From IMG/VR virus record IMGVR_UViG_3300012919_000008, positions 1 to 55,741 of that record: 55,741 nucleotides of DNA; one strand, written 5' to 3'. The translations under genes were made by a program, and so were the position numbers. The DNA is from a virus. How positions within the stretch are numbered: position 1 is the first letter of the stretch; every line of letters starts with the position of its first letter. A model generated the notes under the pieces. The model ran no database searches, was not told the origin of the DNA, and saw only the letters and a list, made by a program, of their open reading frames with translations. Below are positions 19,517 through 25,962 of the stretch, one piece after another.

Positions 19517-19977
19517 TACTTTTTAGCCATGCCCACTCTAGTACGTAGTGGTGGTTTCTTTTTAGGCAGCGGTGGTGTTTTTCTTTTAGGCTTTGATCTA
19601 GGTAATGGTGGTTTCTTTTTAGTTTTAGATTTTGTAGTAGTCTTTTTTCTAGCTACTGCATTTGCACCCACTGCAAAACTAACACCAGCACCTTGTAATA
19701 ATGCATTAACAGCATCTGTCTGTGTTTGTGTTTTACCTTCAGCTATTCTGTTTATTGCTCTATTCATTCTTTGATTACCTATAAGAGCACTTGGTTTTGT
19801 AGCACCTTTAATATTTAAATTTTGATCTGCCATTAAATCATCAAATGTTTCCATAGCATTTTCTGAATTTCTTTTTTGTGTGCTATTCAACGGTTTATTA
19901 CGAACTGTTTTTTTTAATTGCTTTTTAGCAACTCCAATTAATCCTTTAAGCACTTGTTTAGTTACAAATGATCCCAT
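19516..19977 (-). CDS. Basic protein with Pro/Lys-rich tail, unknown function
   Basis: A 153-residue, strongly basic protein. Residues of about 1-110 are ordinary and predicted helical (QVLKGLIGVAKKQLKKTV). The C-terminal 45 residues are a repeated Lys/Pro pattern (KKKPPLPRSKPKRK, then PPLPKKKPP). It lies between the two terminase-related genes and overlaps the next start by one base. Such a tail could bind nucleic acid, but that is a guess. I do not recognise the family. Confidence 0.6.
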   Translation of the reverse strand: MGSFVTKQVLKGLIGVAKKQLKKTVRNKPLNSTQKRNSENAMETFDDLMADQNLNIKGATKPSALIGNQRMNRAINRIAEGKTQTQTDAVNALLQGAGVSFAVGANAVARKKTTTKSKTKKKPPLPRSKPKRKTPPLPKKKPPLRTRVGMAKK

Positions 19978-20352
19978 CTAATCGTCCTCTTCTGCTTTTG
20001 CTTTAGGTGGCATTAGCATCACACCACCTGTTGCTTCTACTTGCATTTTCTCTGTCTTCACCAAACCTGTACGATCTAGTAACTCTTTAGCTGCTGACAT
20101 CTTATCTCGTATGCCTAGCTCTGTTGGATCTAGTAGTGCACCTGCCATAGCTACAGCAGCTCTAGGTGCATTACGTGCCATGTATTGTTGTGTGGCTTCT
20201 AATATCTCTTCTTTCAAACTCTTAACTATATTAGTTGTAGAAGATCCCTCTGCATATCCAGCTAGTTTCTTTGCAGTTGCTACATCACCATTTGCTTCAT
20301 CAAATAGCACCTCTAGAAACTTTAGCTGGTTCTCTGTATATTGTCTAGCCAT
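19978..20352 (-). CDS. Candidate terminase small subunit
   Basis: This 124-residue protein has a helical N-terminal DNA-binding-like region (TENQLKFLEVLFDEANGDVA, then AKKLAGYAEGS) followed by helices with APRAAVAMAGALLDPTE and SAAKELLDRTGL, a pattern frequent in small terminase proteins. It lies two genes before terL and overlaps the endolysin end by 8 bases. The small subunit recognises packaging DNA and regulates the large subunit. The alternative candidate is the HTH gene that overlaps terL. Confidence 0.65.
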   Translation of the reverse strand: MARQYTENQLKFLEVLFDEANGDVATAKKLAGYAEGSSTTNIVKSLKEEILEATQQYMARNAPRAAVAMAGALLDPTELGIRDKMSAAKELLDRTGLVKTEKMQVEATGGVMLMPPKAKAEEDD

Positions 20353-20836
20353 TTAGCATTCCTGTTTTCATAATGTTACTTAGTCTTAGTGCTCTACCTT
20401 TTACCTGATCTGCCCATTTAGAATCTAACATCTCTAGAGCAGCAGTGCTATAATCACCTTTATGTATTGCTGCCCACATCTTTTTAAATCTATTTAAACG
20501 TGGCATACCTAAGTTAAATGCCATATTTATACATACCATCTGTCTAGCTTCATCTAGTTCTTCCACACATGGATGTGCTCTACATAATTCTTTTTCAACT
20601 ATAGCTATATCATTTCTTAGAAGATACCTAGCTCCATACAATGTAAGACCATTCATGTATACGTCCTGCAAAGATGTGTAACCTAAATGTTGAAGCTCTT
20701 CATCTGTTAAGCCTCTGTCTTCTAAGTTTCTGCCCACTCCTATTGTATCTATGTCAAGTGAATCAGTATAGACCTGTAATTCCATACCTTCATCAGCTAT
20801 CAACATCTCTACAAGTTTGTGTGAATCATACTTCAT
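20345..20836 (-). CDS. Endolysin, T4-lysozyme type (GH24 muramidase)
   Basis: This 163-residue protein shows the T4-lysozyme catalytic triad E16, D25 and T31 with the exact T4 spacing (E-x8-D-x5-T) in DEGMELQVYTD and DTIGVGR. It has the family length and a C-terminal helical lobe (MVCINMAFNLGMPRLNRFKK). It cleaves the glycan chains of peptidoglycan at lysis. There is no signal peptide, so it needs a holin; two holin-like membrane genes lie immediately upstream in the same operon. Confidence 0.9.
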   Translation of the reverse strand: MKYDSHKLVEMLIADEGMELQVYTDSLDIDTIGVGRNLEDRGLTDEELQHLGYTSLQDVYMNGLTLYGARYLLRNDIAIVEKELCRAHPCVEELDEARQMVCINMAFNLGMPRLNRFKKMWAAIHKGDYSTAALEMLDSKWADQVKGRALRLSNIMKTGMLNG

Positions 20837-21055
20837 CTATTTCTTCTTTGGCATTGCAAAACCAAAGTATGCACCAACAAGTGCAGACAATGAACCGTAC
20901 ATCATCATAAGAATACTGTCAGCCTCTGCAAATCTAGTAGGCCATATTAGTACAGCAGTCGTAGCTATAAGCATTGTACCTAATGCAGTCCATGCCATGT
21001 AACGTCTGTTAGATTGATATGCAACTTTGTCTACTATTACGTTTTCTTCTGCCAT
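20837..21055 (-). CDS. Two-TM membrane protein, holin or antiholin candidate
   Basis: A 72-residue protein with two predicted transmembrane helices (about residues 19-38 and 47-66) and a basic C-terminus MPKKK. It ends one base before the endolysin start and follows the 3-TM holin-like gene. Small two-TM proteins next to endolysins usually act as holins, pinholins or antiholins. A TAGGAG ribosome site precedes the ATG. The exact lysis role cannot be read from the sequence. Confidence 0.68.
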   Translation of the reverse strand: MAEENVIVDKVAYQSNRRYMAWTALGTMLIATTAVLIWPTRFAEADSILMMMYGSLSALVGAYFGFAMPKKK

Positions 21056-21064
21056 GTTTCTCTC

Positions 21065-21451
21065 CTATTTTTTAAATAGTTTAGTGGCACTACGTACCCC
21101 AAACGATGCAGCTACGATTACTGAAAGGGCATATTTATACCAATCAGGCATCAACTGCAATTGTGCAAAACCTATTTGTACTATGTCTTCACAACCGGGA
21201 ACAAACGCCAGTACCAAAGGTATCGAAAATAAAATTGTAAGCCACTCATCTTTCCAACTACCCTCACTTGCTTTAGCCTGTGCTATATCCCAATCTATCT
21301 CACCTGTAGCCTGTCTCTCTTTTATCTTAGCTTCAGATTTAATAGTAACAATTTTAGCTTCTGTCTTAGCTTTCTTTTCAGCTACGTGACCATCTAACCA
21401 TGTACCAGCTAGGTTAGCTATTGGTCCTATCAAAGATCCTAAACCAAACAT
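21065..21451 (-). CDS. Holin-like membrane protein
   Basis: A 128-residue protein starting at the ATG at 21451, which overlaps the previous stop as TGATG and has AGGAG upstream; a GTG one codon earlier is possible. It has an N-terminal hydrophobic segment, a Lys/Glu-rich helix (residues about 25-60), then SWKDEWLTILFSIPLVLAFV and a last hydrophobic helix YALSVIVAASFG. This order fits the three-TM holin family used by phages and gene transfer agents. It stands two genes before the endolysin. Confidence 0.75.
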   Translation of the reverse strand: MFGLGSLIGPIANLAGTWLDGHVAEKKAKTEAKIVTIKSEAKIKERQATGEIDWDIAQAKASEGSWKDEWLTILFSIPLVLAFVPGCEDIVQIGFAQLQLMPDWYKYALSVIVAASFGVRSATKLFKK

Positions 21452-21699
21452 CACACTCTCCTAAAACGTGCAGTCTTCTTTGCTATCTTTTTAGGTTGTT
21501 TAGCATGTTGTTTTTTACTTGCACGTTTAGCTCTAGTAGTAGCAGCATACTCACTTGGTGATAAGGCTTTTATTGCAGCAGTAGGTAAGTATCTTTCTCC
21601 TGTTGCTTTTGGTCCCTGCGTAGATGGCTTACCTGATTTTGTTCGCCACTTCTGTCTACCCCAAGCTGATAGGCTTTCCTGTCGTTTAGTCTTCGCCAT
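21451..21699 (-). CDS. Small basic protein with SLSAWGRQKWRTKSGKPS motif
   Basis: An 82-residue basic protein from the ATG at 21699; the frame is open to 21738, but those codons lie inside the Cys-rich gene. The N-terminal motif KRQESLSAWGRQKWRTKSGK is found in small proteins of varied phages and large DNA viruses, of unknown function. The rest is Ala/Lys-rich (ATTRAKRASKKQHAKQPKK). It overlaps the Cys-rich gene by 14 bases and the holin-like gene by one. It may bind nucleic acid, judged from charge alone. Confidence 0.7.
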   Translation of the reverse strand: MAKTKRQESLSAWGRQKWRTKSGKPSTQGPKATGERYLPTAAIKALSPSEYAATTRAKRASKKQHAKQPKKIAKKTARFRRV

Positions 21700-21838
21700 T
21701 AGATTCTTCTTTATCGTGACAGCCACATTTGCAAACATTAGGGTCGCAATTACATTCTATACAACTGTCACATTTACACGTATTGTCTTCTACCATTGTA
21801 TAAGTCCTACCTTCATAGTAACGTCTGTAATAACCCAT
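21686..21838 (-). CDS. Cys-rich metallothionein-like small protein
   Basis: A 50-residue protein, too short for usual gene callers. After MGYYRRYYEGRTYTMVEDNT it has eight Cys within 20 residues in CxC, CxxC and CxCxC arrangements, followed by His (CKCDSCIECNC and CKCGCH). It ends with an acidic tail. This density and spacing resemble metallothioneins or another metal-binding knuckle. It begins 7 bases after the previous gene and overlaps the next by 14 bases, so it fits the operon. The start is supported by the frame and the gene order more than by its weak ribosome site. Function is inferred from Cys pattern only. Confidence 0.7.
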   Translation of the reverse strand: MGYYRRYYEGRTYTMVEDNTCKCDSCIECNCDPNVCKCGCHDKEESNGED

Positions 21839-21845
21839 GTGACCA

Positions 21846-22139
21846 TCAACTCTTATAGCCACCACCTTTTGCTTTATATTGCTTTGCTAGCATTTGAGCT
21901 TTTCTCGCTGACCATTGCCCCGGAGCACCGCCTTTTCCACCAGCCTTAATACTATTAAATAATCTTTTACGCATACCCGGCTGAGTGTAGTTACCTGATT
22001 TATTTACAGTGCTCCCACCTGATTTTAGTTTAAGCGCACTAAGTTGCTTAGACTGCTTCTTATGTGCAGCACTAGCTTTAGCTAACTTACCTGCTACTTT
22101 TTTTACTACTCTTTTTGCTTTTGTGTTTTGTTTTGCCAT
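21846..22139 (-). CDS. Small basic protein with GGAPGQWSARKAQMLAKQYK motif
   Basis: A 97-residue basic protein. The N-terminal half is Lys/Ala-rich, and the C-terminal half has the conserved-looking run GMRKRLFNSIKAGGKGGAPG followed by QWSARKAQMLAKQYKAKGGG. This C-terminal motif occurs in many phages and some large DNA viruses, with unknown function. It overlaps the end of the previous gene by 53 bases. It could be a nucleic-acid-binding or particle-packaged protein, but there is no direct evidence. Confidence 0.7.
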   Translation of the reverse strand: MAKQNTKAKRVVKKVAGKLAKASAAHKKQSKQLSALKLKSGGSTVNKSGNYTQPGMRKRLFNSIKAGGKGGAPGQWSARKAQMLAKQYKAKGGGYKS

Positions 22140-22809
22140 TTGAATACAGATTGTTAAAAGTTACAGATGGGTCTAAGTAAGACTCATGTCCTTCTGCTGA
22201 ATGTGACCACTGTGAGGGTGTAAAGTCTGGTGCACCCTCTCCAGTGCGCCATAAAGCAGGACTCGTAGCCCTGACCCTATTGTTAGGTAATGCTACAAAG
22301 TTCCCTGTCCAGTTACCAGCATCTGTTAAGTATAGTACATGTGATTGCTTATGCTGTGCAGGATCATCTGCAATATCATTACCTGTGTAGTCCACGGTAA
22401 ATAAATATTTACCTGTGTAGAAATCACCTCCTATTTTACATAACCAAGGCGATGAACTTACTCTGTCTAATACGACTGTACTATGGTCACGTGACTCACA
22501 ATCCCAAGGTTGACACAGATGGTCTTCCATAGGTTCAGGCCAATATTCTAGAGGTATGTCAGCTACCAATGCTTGTATTGGCATTCTAGCCCACATAGCT
22601 CCACCATGCACGTTTTCTGTAGGTCCATCTTCCCTATCTATCTCACATCCTGTAAATACAATATGAAAGCTAAGTGATCTATCTGGTATTGTATTCACTG
22701 CGAATGCTATCGCATGAAGAAAGTCACCGTGATAATTTTGATGGTTACTAGTAAACTCTCTTCTAACCCAACAATTAAAGTGGGGTACGTTACTAATTAG
22801 ATTGGGCAT
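22087..22809 (-). CDS. Conserved protein of unknown function
   Basis: A 240-residue protein with no membrane segment. It has several Trp, Cys and His residues (FNCWVRREF, HLCQPWDCESRDHSTV, VHGGAMWARMPI) and a Lys/Ser-rich end (KHKSKKSSKKSS). The start forms TAATG with the preceding 38-residue gene. The His/Cys/Asp pattern could bind metal, but I do not recognise a family. It is the largest gene in the cluster of small basic proteins, which suggests that it is not a simple packaging peptide. Confidence 0.65.
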   Translation of the reverse strand: MPNLISNVPHFNCWVRREFTSNHQNYHGDFLHAIAFAVNTIPDRSLSFHIVFTGCEIDREDGPTENVHGGAMWARMPIQALVADIPLEYWPEPMEDHLCQPWDCESRDHSTVVLDRVSSSPWLCKIGGDFYTGKYLFTVDYTGNDIADDPAQHKQSHVLYLTDAGNWTGNFVALPNNRVRATSPALWRTGEGAPDFTPSQWSHSAEGHESYLDPSVTFNNLYSNGKTKHKSKKSSKKSSR

Positions 22810-22925
22810 TACCTACGTCTGGTAGCTCCACCTCTGGACATTTTTTTAGTTTTCATACCACCGTATCTCATTTTGGTGGCTCCTCCTTTAGCCATTTTCT
22901 TTGTCTTCTTTTTGTGCATAGGCAT
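22809..22925 (-). CDS. 38-residue Lys/Arg/Met/Gly-rich peptide
   Basis: A very short gene with ATG at 22925, a strong ribosome site AAGGAGAA located in the end of the previous gene, and a stop that overlaps the next start as TAATG. The product is made of a repeated pattern, KKxxKGGATKMRYGG and KKMSRGGATRRR, so it carries two copies of a GGAT module in a very basic background. Coupling on both sides supports it as a real gene. Nucleic-acid binding is plausible from charge only. Confidence 0.65.
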   Translation of the reverse strand: MPMHKKKTKKMAKGGATKMRYGGMKTKKMSRGGATRRR

Positions 22926-22927
22926 GG

Positions 22928-23221
22928 TTATGTTCTCCTTTTTTTGTTTGCCGATCTAAGTTGCTCCTTCGCCTTTTTCGCTATAGCAACAACCTCATTC
23001 TTTCCCATCACTTTAGCACGTTGCTCCATAACTGTCAAGATTTGTATCTTACGTGCAAATGGTTTTTTTATCTTCTTTACTTTTGCTACTGTCTTCCTAG
23101 CGTCAGCAGGTGTAGCAAACTTTATGCTCACAGTGTCCTCTGGGTTTTCATCTGTGTACAGTCTACGTCCACTACCCTTTGGTTTTTTACCTGTACCCTT
23201 TTTAGGATCAGGTTTAGACAT
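22928..23221 (-). CDS. Small basic protein of unknown function
   Basis: A 97-residue, Lys/Arg-rich protein. It opens MSKPDPKKGTGKKPKGSGRR and has a predicted helix-strand core around VSIKFATPADARKTVAKV followed by helix KVMGKNEVVAIAKKAKEQL. It overlaps the previous gene by 8 bases and is coupled to the next gene through an internal ribosome site. It belongs to the series of small basic late genes at 21451-23828. I do not recognise a family. Confidence 0.65.
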   Translation of the reverse strand: MSKPDPKKGTGKKPKGSGRRLYTDENPEDTVSIKFATPADARKTVAKVKKIKKPFARKIQILTVMEQRAKVMGKNEVVAIAKKAKEQLRSANKKRRT

Positions 23222-23546
23222 TGTATCCCATCTTCTTAACTACGTCAGGTCTAACTTTAGCTAATGCTTTTAAACCTTTCATGTTATCTTTTACTTGTCC
23301 ACCAGCAGCGTACATATGCTTTTTCATATTTGCTGTACCACCATAGGCCATTGCAGGTTTCTTAACAGCACCACCCATAGATTTTTGCATAGGTTTATTT
23401 CCTTTTGTTTTTTTAGCTTCTTTTGCTTTTAGTTTTTCTATACGTTTTTCCGCATAGTCTACCGCATCCTGTAAAGATGCATCAGGTTTATACTTTTGAT
23501 ATTCAGCTATATATCCCTCTCTTAAACTATCATACTTATCTGCCAT
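23214..23546 (-). CDS. Small basic protein of unknown function
   Basis: A 110-residue protein with a helical N-terminal part containing SLQDAVDYAEKRIEKLKAKE and a flexible C-terminal part with repeated Met/Gly/Lys (KKPAMAYGGTANMKKHMYAA). It lies one base after the gene at 23547-23828. The late operon order and tight spacing support it. A GG-Met-Lys repeated style is shared with the 38-residue neighbour, suggesting a common origin or role among these small late proteins. Confidence 0.62.
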   Translation of the reverse strand: MADKYDSLREGYIAEYQKYKPDASLQDAVDYAEKRIEKLKAKEAKKTKGNKPMQKSMGGAVKKPAMAYGGTANMKKHMYAAGGQVKDNMKGLKALAKVRPDVVKKMGYNV

Positions 23547-23828
23547 TTAACACTTCCACTTCCTTAGAGCTTTATTGATCCTTGAGTTTGGATCATTTCT
23601 AGTTTTTGCACTAGTGAGCTTCTTTTTCATGCCACCCATTCTAGCACAGAAAGACTTACGTCGATTAGCAGCCTTTGATCCTTTTTTAACTTTGCCAGTT
23701 ACAGGTGCTTTTAAATTATGCCCTGCACGTTTAGCCTTTGCCCTACCTGCTGCCGTTAAACCTCCAGTAGGACTCTTATCTTTCTTTGTAAACTTTACAG
23801 GTCTACGTTTTCTGCCCGGTCTAGCCAT
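23547..23828 (-). CDS. Small basic protein, SPTGGLTAAGRAKAKRAG family
   Basis: A 93-residue protein from the ATG at 23828 (AAGGA lies 10 bases upstream; a TTG at 23843 is a weaker alternative). It is very basic and has the conserved-looking blocks KSPTGGLTAAGRAKAKRAGH and GSKAANRRKSFCARMGGM, then NDPNSRINKALRKW. Proteins with these blocks are found in many phages and have no known function. It overlaps the upstream gene by 8 bases. A role as a DNA-associated virion protein is possible but unproven. Confidence 0.72.
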   Translation of the reverse strand: MARPGRKRRPVKFTKKDKSPTGGLTAAGRAKAKRAGHNLKAPVTGKVKKGSKAANRRKSFCARMGGMKKKLTSAKTRNDPNSRINKALRKWKC

Positions 23829-24012
23829 CTTTCCATCCTTCAAGTAACATGCTTTTCTCTACATGCTCTAAGGTATACTTTACACCTGTAGCTTTCTCTA
23901 TTGCTGTACGCACATAAAACACATCACTGTGGGGTATGTGTAAATACTTTAGGGTTTTATTCTTTAGTGCCTCGTAAAATTCTACTAAAACATCTTCTGT
24001 GTATAGTTTCAC
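23821..24012 (-). CDS. Small protein of unknown function, GTG start
   Basis: A 63-residue protein. The start codon is GTG at 24012, overlapping the stop of the preceding 33-residue gene as GTGA, which indicates translational coupling. It contains VLVEFYEALKNKTLKYLHIP and EKATGVKYTLEHVEKSML, probably helical. No motif is recognised. Confidence 0.6.
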   Translation of the reverse strand: MKLYTEDVLVEFYEALKNKTLKYLHIPHSDVFYVRTAIEKATGVKYTLEHVEKSMLLEGWKDG

Positions 24013-24110
24013 ATGCCAATCTTTCCAAACGAAAATGCAAGTGCTACAAAACCAGCTATCACAAGTACAGCTACGATTAACCTCATAGCATCTCTGTCTA
24101 ACATTATCAT
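24009..24110 (-). CDS. 33-residue single-TM peptide
   Basis: From the ATG at 24110 (or the ATG at 24104), the frame encodes MIMLDRDAMRLI followed by the hydrophobic run VAVLVIAGFVALAFSFG and a short end. It predicts one transmembrane helix with N-terminal charges. It starts 7 bases after the previous stop and overlaps the next start as GTGA. Its position in the lysis-side operon makes a membrane role likely, but nothing more can be said. Confidence 0.55.
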   Translation of the reverse strand: MIMLDRDAMRLIVAVLVIAGFVALAFSFGKIGM

Positions 24111-24117
24111 CTGTATT

Positions 24118-24354
24118 CTATTGCCTATACGTGATAGTATATTCTTGTAGTCCATCTATGTGCTCCTTATATGGGTCTAGATCTATGCTTGCAATTACGG
24201 CATCAATATTACTGTGCCAATATCTTAAAAATCTATTTATACGTGGATATTCTGGTATTACATCTACAGTGCCCCACGTAAATTCCTGCACTAAGTTGTT
24301 ATAGTCTGGCAAAAAGTAATAAACACGTAGTAATACTGGTTCTCTAACTAGCAT
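24118..24354 (-). CDS. Small protein of unknown function
   Basis: A 78-residue protein with aromatic-rich composition (LRVYYFLPDYNNLVQEF, RYWHSNIDAVIASIDLD). There is no membrane helix, signal or known motif. It is the second gene of the late operon, 6 bases after the membrane peptide at 24361-24522. The upstream spacing is compact and the frame is uninterrupted. Confidence 0.6.
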   Translation of the reverse strand: MLVREPVLLRVYYFLPDYNNLVQEFTWGTVDVIPEYPRINRFLRYWHSNIDAVIASIDLDPYKEHIDGLQEYTITYRQ

Positions 24355-24360
24355 ATAACT

Positions 24361-24522
24361 CTATTTAGAGTTCCACAGATCAAATAAACTCTTTACTTTC
24401 TCTTTTAGTACGACAATATCACCATGCATTTTAGCTAACACGATAATTAAAGTTACTATGCCCAGCAATATAGGCCAAGCACGGATAAATAAATCTATAA
24501 TAGAGATTGATTCAGGATTCAT
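24361..24522 (-). CDS. 53-residue single-TM protein, first late gene
   Basis: From the ATG at 24522 the frame gives MNPESISIIDLFIRAWP followed by a hydrophobic helix (ILLGIVTLIIVLA) and a charged helix with VVLKEKVKSLFDLW. The layout of one membrane helix plus a short charged helix resembles the XhlA-type small membrane proteins linked to lysis; the gene at 54550-54786 has the same plan. It is the first gene behind the strong minus promoter at 24629-24661. Function is inferred from layout. Confidence 0.65.
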   Translation of the reverse strand: MNPESISIIDLFIRAWPILLGIVTLIIVLAKMHGDIVVLKEKVKSLFDLWNSK

Positions 24523-24532
24523 TTAATTGCCT

Positions 24533-24556
24533 CACTATAAGTGTACACTTAAGTGT
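24533..24556. promoter_or_regulatory. Clustered CACTT/AAGTG inverted half-sites in the late leader
   Basis: Two overlapping or adjacent palindromes are visible: AAGTGTACACTT (24539-24550) and ACACTTAAGTGT (24545-24556), with CACTATAAGTG at 24533-24543 beside them. All use the same CACT(T)/AAGTG arms. They lie in the leader between the late promoter and the first late gene. This is a typical place for repressor operators or for RNA hairpins. Confidence 0.55.
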
Positions 24557-24601
24557 TATATCTAAGTATTTTTTAGTTTTATTTAAGGGAGTTTTTAGTG
24601 T

Positions 24602-24616
24602 ATCACTTTAAGTGAT
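24602..24616. promoter_or_regulatory. Perfect palindrome ATCACTTTAAGTGAT, operator candidate
   Basis: ATCACTT-T-AAGTGAT is a perfect inverted repeat just downstream of the -10 of the late minus promoter (about 14-28 bases after the TATAAC element). Its half-site (G)ATCACTT recurs at 25127-25134, in the spacer of the early plus promoter, and at 26041-26048. This links both divergent promoters to one possible regulator. Confidence 0.55.
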
Positions 24617-24628
24617 CTATTATATGTA

Positions 24629-24661
24629 CATAGTTATACTCATTAGATCAACCCCTGTCAA
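24629..24661 (-). promoter_or_regulatory. Main late promoter, TTGACA-N17-TATAACTATG
   Basis: On the minus strand a perfect -35 TTGACA (24661-24656) and a -10 TATAAC (24638-24633) are 17 bases apart, and the sequence continues as TATAACTATG. It precedes the first gene of the minus-strand module, which has a leader of about 100 bases. AT-rich A-tracts lie directly upstream. The same 10-base -10 element is present in two other promoters here. Confidence 0.8.
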
Positions 24662-24700
24662 CTAAAAAATTAAAAAATACTAAAAATAATTAAAAATATC
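24662..24700 (-). promoter_or_regulatory. Spaced A-tracts upstream of the late promoter (UP-element-like)
   Basis: Four A/T runs of five to six bases lie at roughly 8-10-base intervals immediately upstream of the late -35 hexamer. On the minus strand they read as T-tracts. Such tracts bend DNA and often act as UP elements that contact the polymerase alpha subunits. It fits a strong promoter. Confidence 0.5.
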
Positions 24701-25063
24701 GTAAATGTGTGTCTAATATGCAACATATTATTGTCAGTTGCTACTGTGGTTAACACTTAATTTTCCTAATCTGTGTGTTTGTACAAGCATATATACGTAC
24801 CAACGGGGGGTGGACCATGCCCTGACTGCCATTTTTTTAAAAATAATCTTTTTTTTGAGACATTTTTTAAGATCCGCAGAAAATAAGGCTTTTTTGTCTC
24901 GACTCAAGATTTAAAAGGCAACTGATATGGCATCAGTTCCTTTCATTTGATCTTTTCGATGGTGGGGTTTTTGGGTGGTGCTCTTTTGACAACAGACAAC
25001 TATGAAATGAAGCACCCTATCCCCTCACTTCAAATGGTCCACAAAATACCACCCCATCAAATC
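24701..25063. other. Rest of divergent intergenic region, no gene seen
   Basis: No convincing reading frame or tRNA is present in this 360-base stretch. It contains long T-runs (24830-24900), a GAGACA/TGTCTC inverted pair at 24857-24862 and 24895-24900, and a clear hairpin AACTGAT-ATGGC-ATCAGTT at 24920-24938. GGTGCT/AGCACC arms lie at 24977-24982 and 25011-25016. The AT-rich part could include the replication origin, but no specific origin element is recognised. Confidence 0.35.
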
Positions 25064-25080
25064 GGTGGGACTGTCCCACC
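25064..25080. promoter_or_regulatory. Palindrome GGTGGGACTGTCCCACC, copy 1
   Basis: A perfect 17-base inverted repeat with one central base. It lies 34 bases before the -35 of the first early promoter. Three more copies of its 15-base core GTGGGAC(T/A)GTCCCAC are found at 26050-26066, 26903-26917 and 29906-29922, all in the early module and at or next to gene starts. It is probably a binding site for a dimeric regulator. Confidence 0.65.
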
Positions 25081-25087
25081 TTAAATT

Positions 25088-25110
25088 ATTTCGGCTGCAG
25101 TAGCTTAAAC
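25088..25110 (+). repeat. 23-base direct repeat, copy 1
   Basis: A 23-base sequence that includes TTTCGGCTGCAGTAGCTTAA occurs unchanged at 26018-26040. The two copies, each beside a GTGGGAC palindrome, bracket the first early gene together with its promoter and terminator. The core CTGCAG is palindromic. This copy ends 3 bases before the -35 of the early promoter. Confidence 0.7.
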
Positions 25111-25113
25111 CAT

Positions 25114-25142
25114 TTGACTGTATTTGATCACTTCTATATAAG
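25114..25142 (+). promoter_or_regulatory. Early promoter, TTGACT-N17-TATAAG
   Basis: TTGACT (25114-25119) and TATAAG (25137-25142) are each one base off consensus and separated by 17 bases. It lies 55 bases before the first early gene. A GATCACTT half-site shared with the late operator sits in the spacer at 25127-25134, which would suit repression. It differs from the TATAACTATG promoters, consistent with immediate use by host polymerase. Confidence 0.7.
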
Positions 25143-25196
25143 AGTAGTTATTCCACATCGTTTGAATGTGGTTTTTAACCAATGAGGTAAACAAAA

Positions 25197-25799
25197 ATGA
25201 AAAAGTTAGATACTACAAAAGAATTAGAATTCGTTGCAGATATTGCTCAGGAACTATTACCGAAAATTAAAAAAGGTAATCAAGAATTCAGGAAAGAAGT
25301 ATTTTCGGGTCGAACATCTGAAATGCTCACTTCTATGAATAAGCTACTTGATGTAGATGATAAGTTTCAGTGGGGTGATACTTTCAAAGGTTACACAAAG
25401 GAACAAAGGAAAGCCTATGTGTTTGTAGCTAAGAATTTGCACCATGCAATCAAGTTAAACAAAGAAAATGGTTATCATAAGCTAATCACTAAAAAAGATG
25501 GTAGCACCGAAAATAAGAAAGTTGATTTCTACAGTGGTACATCTATGGAGGGTTTAGAAAAAATGCTCCGTAGGTACATTGCTTATCTTGATGGTCCATC
25601 TGCTAAAAGCTACCAATCATTTGAAAAGCTAATTGATCACGTAGTTGAACACGTTCAAACGCAAGGTTACAACTACAAAGAATTAGTTGAATGTTGCGCT
25701 CAATTGTTAGGCTTTGAAATTGATAGTGATAGTTCTGATATTAACGTCTTAGAATTAGATCCTCTAACAATCGAAAAGAAATCCAAAAAAGTAGCTTAA
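25197..25799 (+). CDS. First early gene, unknown function, own promoter and terminator
   Basis: A 200-residue charged protein without membrane segment or known domain. Parts such as EFVADIAQELLPKIKKGNQE and GLEKMLRRYIAYLDGPSAKS look helical. The ATG has GAGG 9 bases upstream. It is the only gene between a plus promoter (25114) and a strong terminator (25822), and its neighbourhood is bracketed by two copies of a 23-base repeat and a palindrome. Being first expressed, it may act in host takeover or regulation. That is an inference; nothing in the sequence shows the activity. It also fits the layout of a phage moron gene. Confidence 0.8.
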   Translation: MKKLDTTKELEFVADIAQELLPKIKKGNQEFRKEVFSGRTSEMLTSMNKLLDVDDKFQWGDTFKGYTKEQRKAYVFVAKNLHHAIKLNKENGYHKLITKKDGSTENKKVDFYSGTSMEGLEKMLRRYIAYLDGPSAKSYQSFEKLIDHVVEHVQTQGYNYKELVECCAQLLGFEIDSDSSDINVLELDPLTIEKKSKKVA

Positions 25800-25821
25800 T
25801 ACTTTAAACCTTTTTAACTTA

Positions 25822-25852
25822 GGGTGATAGCTTCGGTTATCACCCTTTTTTT
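25822..25852 (+). terminator. Strong intrinsic terminator with UUCG loop
   Basis: GGGTGATAGC pairs with GTTATCACCC around a TTCG tetraloop (one G-T wobble), followed by seven T residues. It lies 22 bases after the stop of the first early gene. It separates this gene from the next transcription unit. Confidence 0.9.
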
Positions 25853-25873
25853 ATGCCTAGATTTAGAACCCAT

Positions 25874-25947
25874 TTAAACGCTCATACAGCACCCTTAAAT
25901 CGTTTCTAGTACTATCCTACCTTAAACACCTTAAACGCTCTTACAGC
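25874..25947 (+). repeat. Imperfect 17-base direct repeats and TTAAAC motifs
   Basis: TTAAACGCTCATACAGC (25874-25890) and TTAAACGCTCTTACAGC (25931-25947) differ at one base. The hexamer TTAAAC also occurs at 25922, and within both copies of the 23-base repeat (25105, 26035). These repeats lie between the terminator and the next promoter. They may be binding sites or iteron-like elements. Confidence 0.5.
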
Positions 25948-25962
25948 GCATTCTCGACAGTC

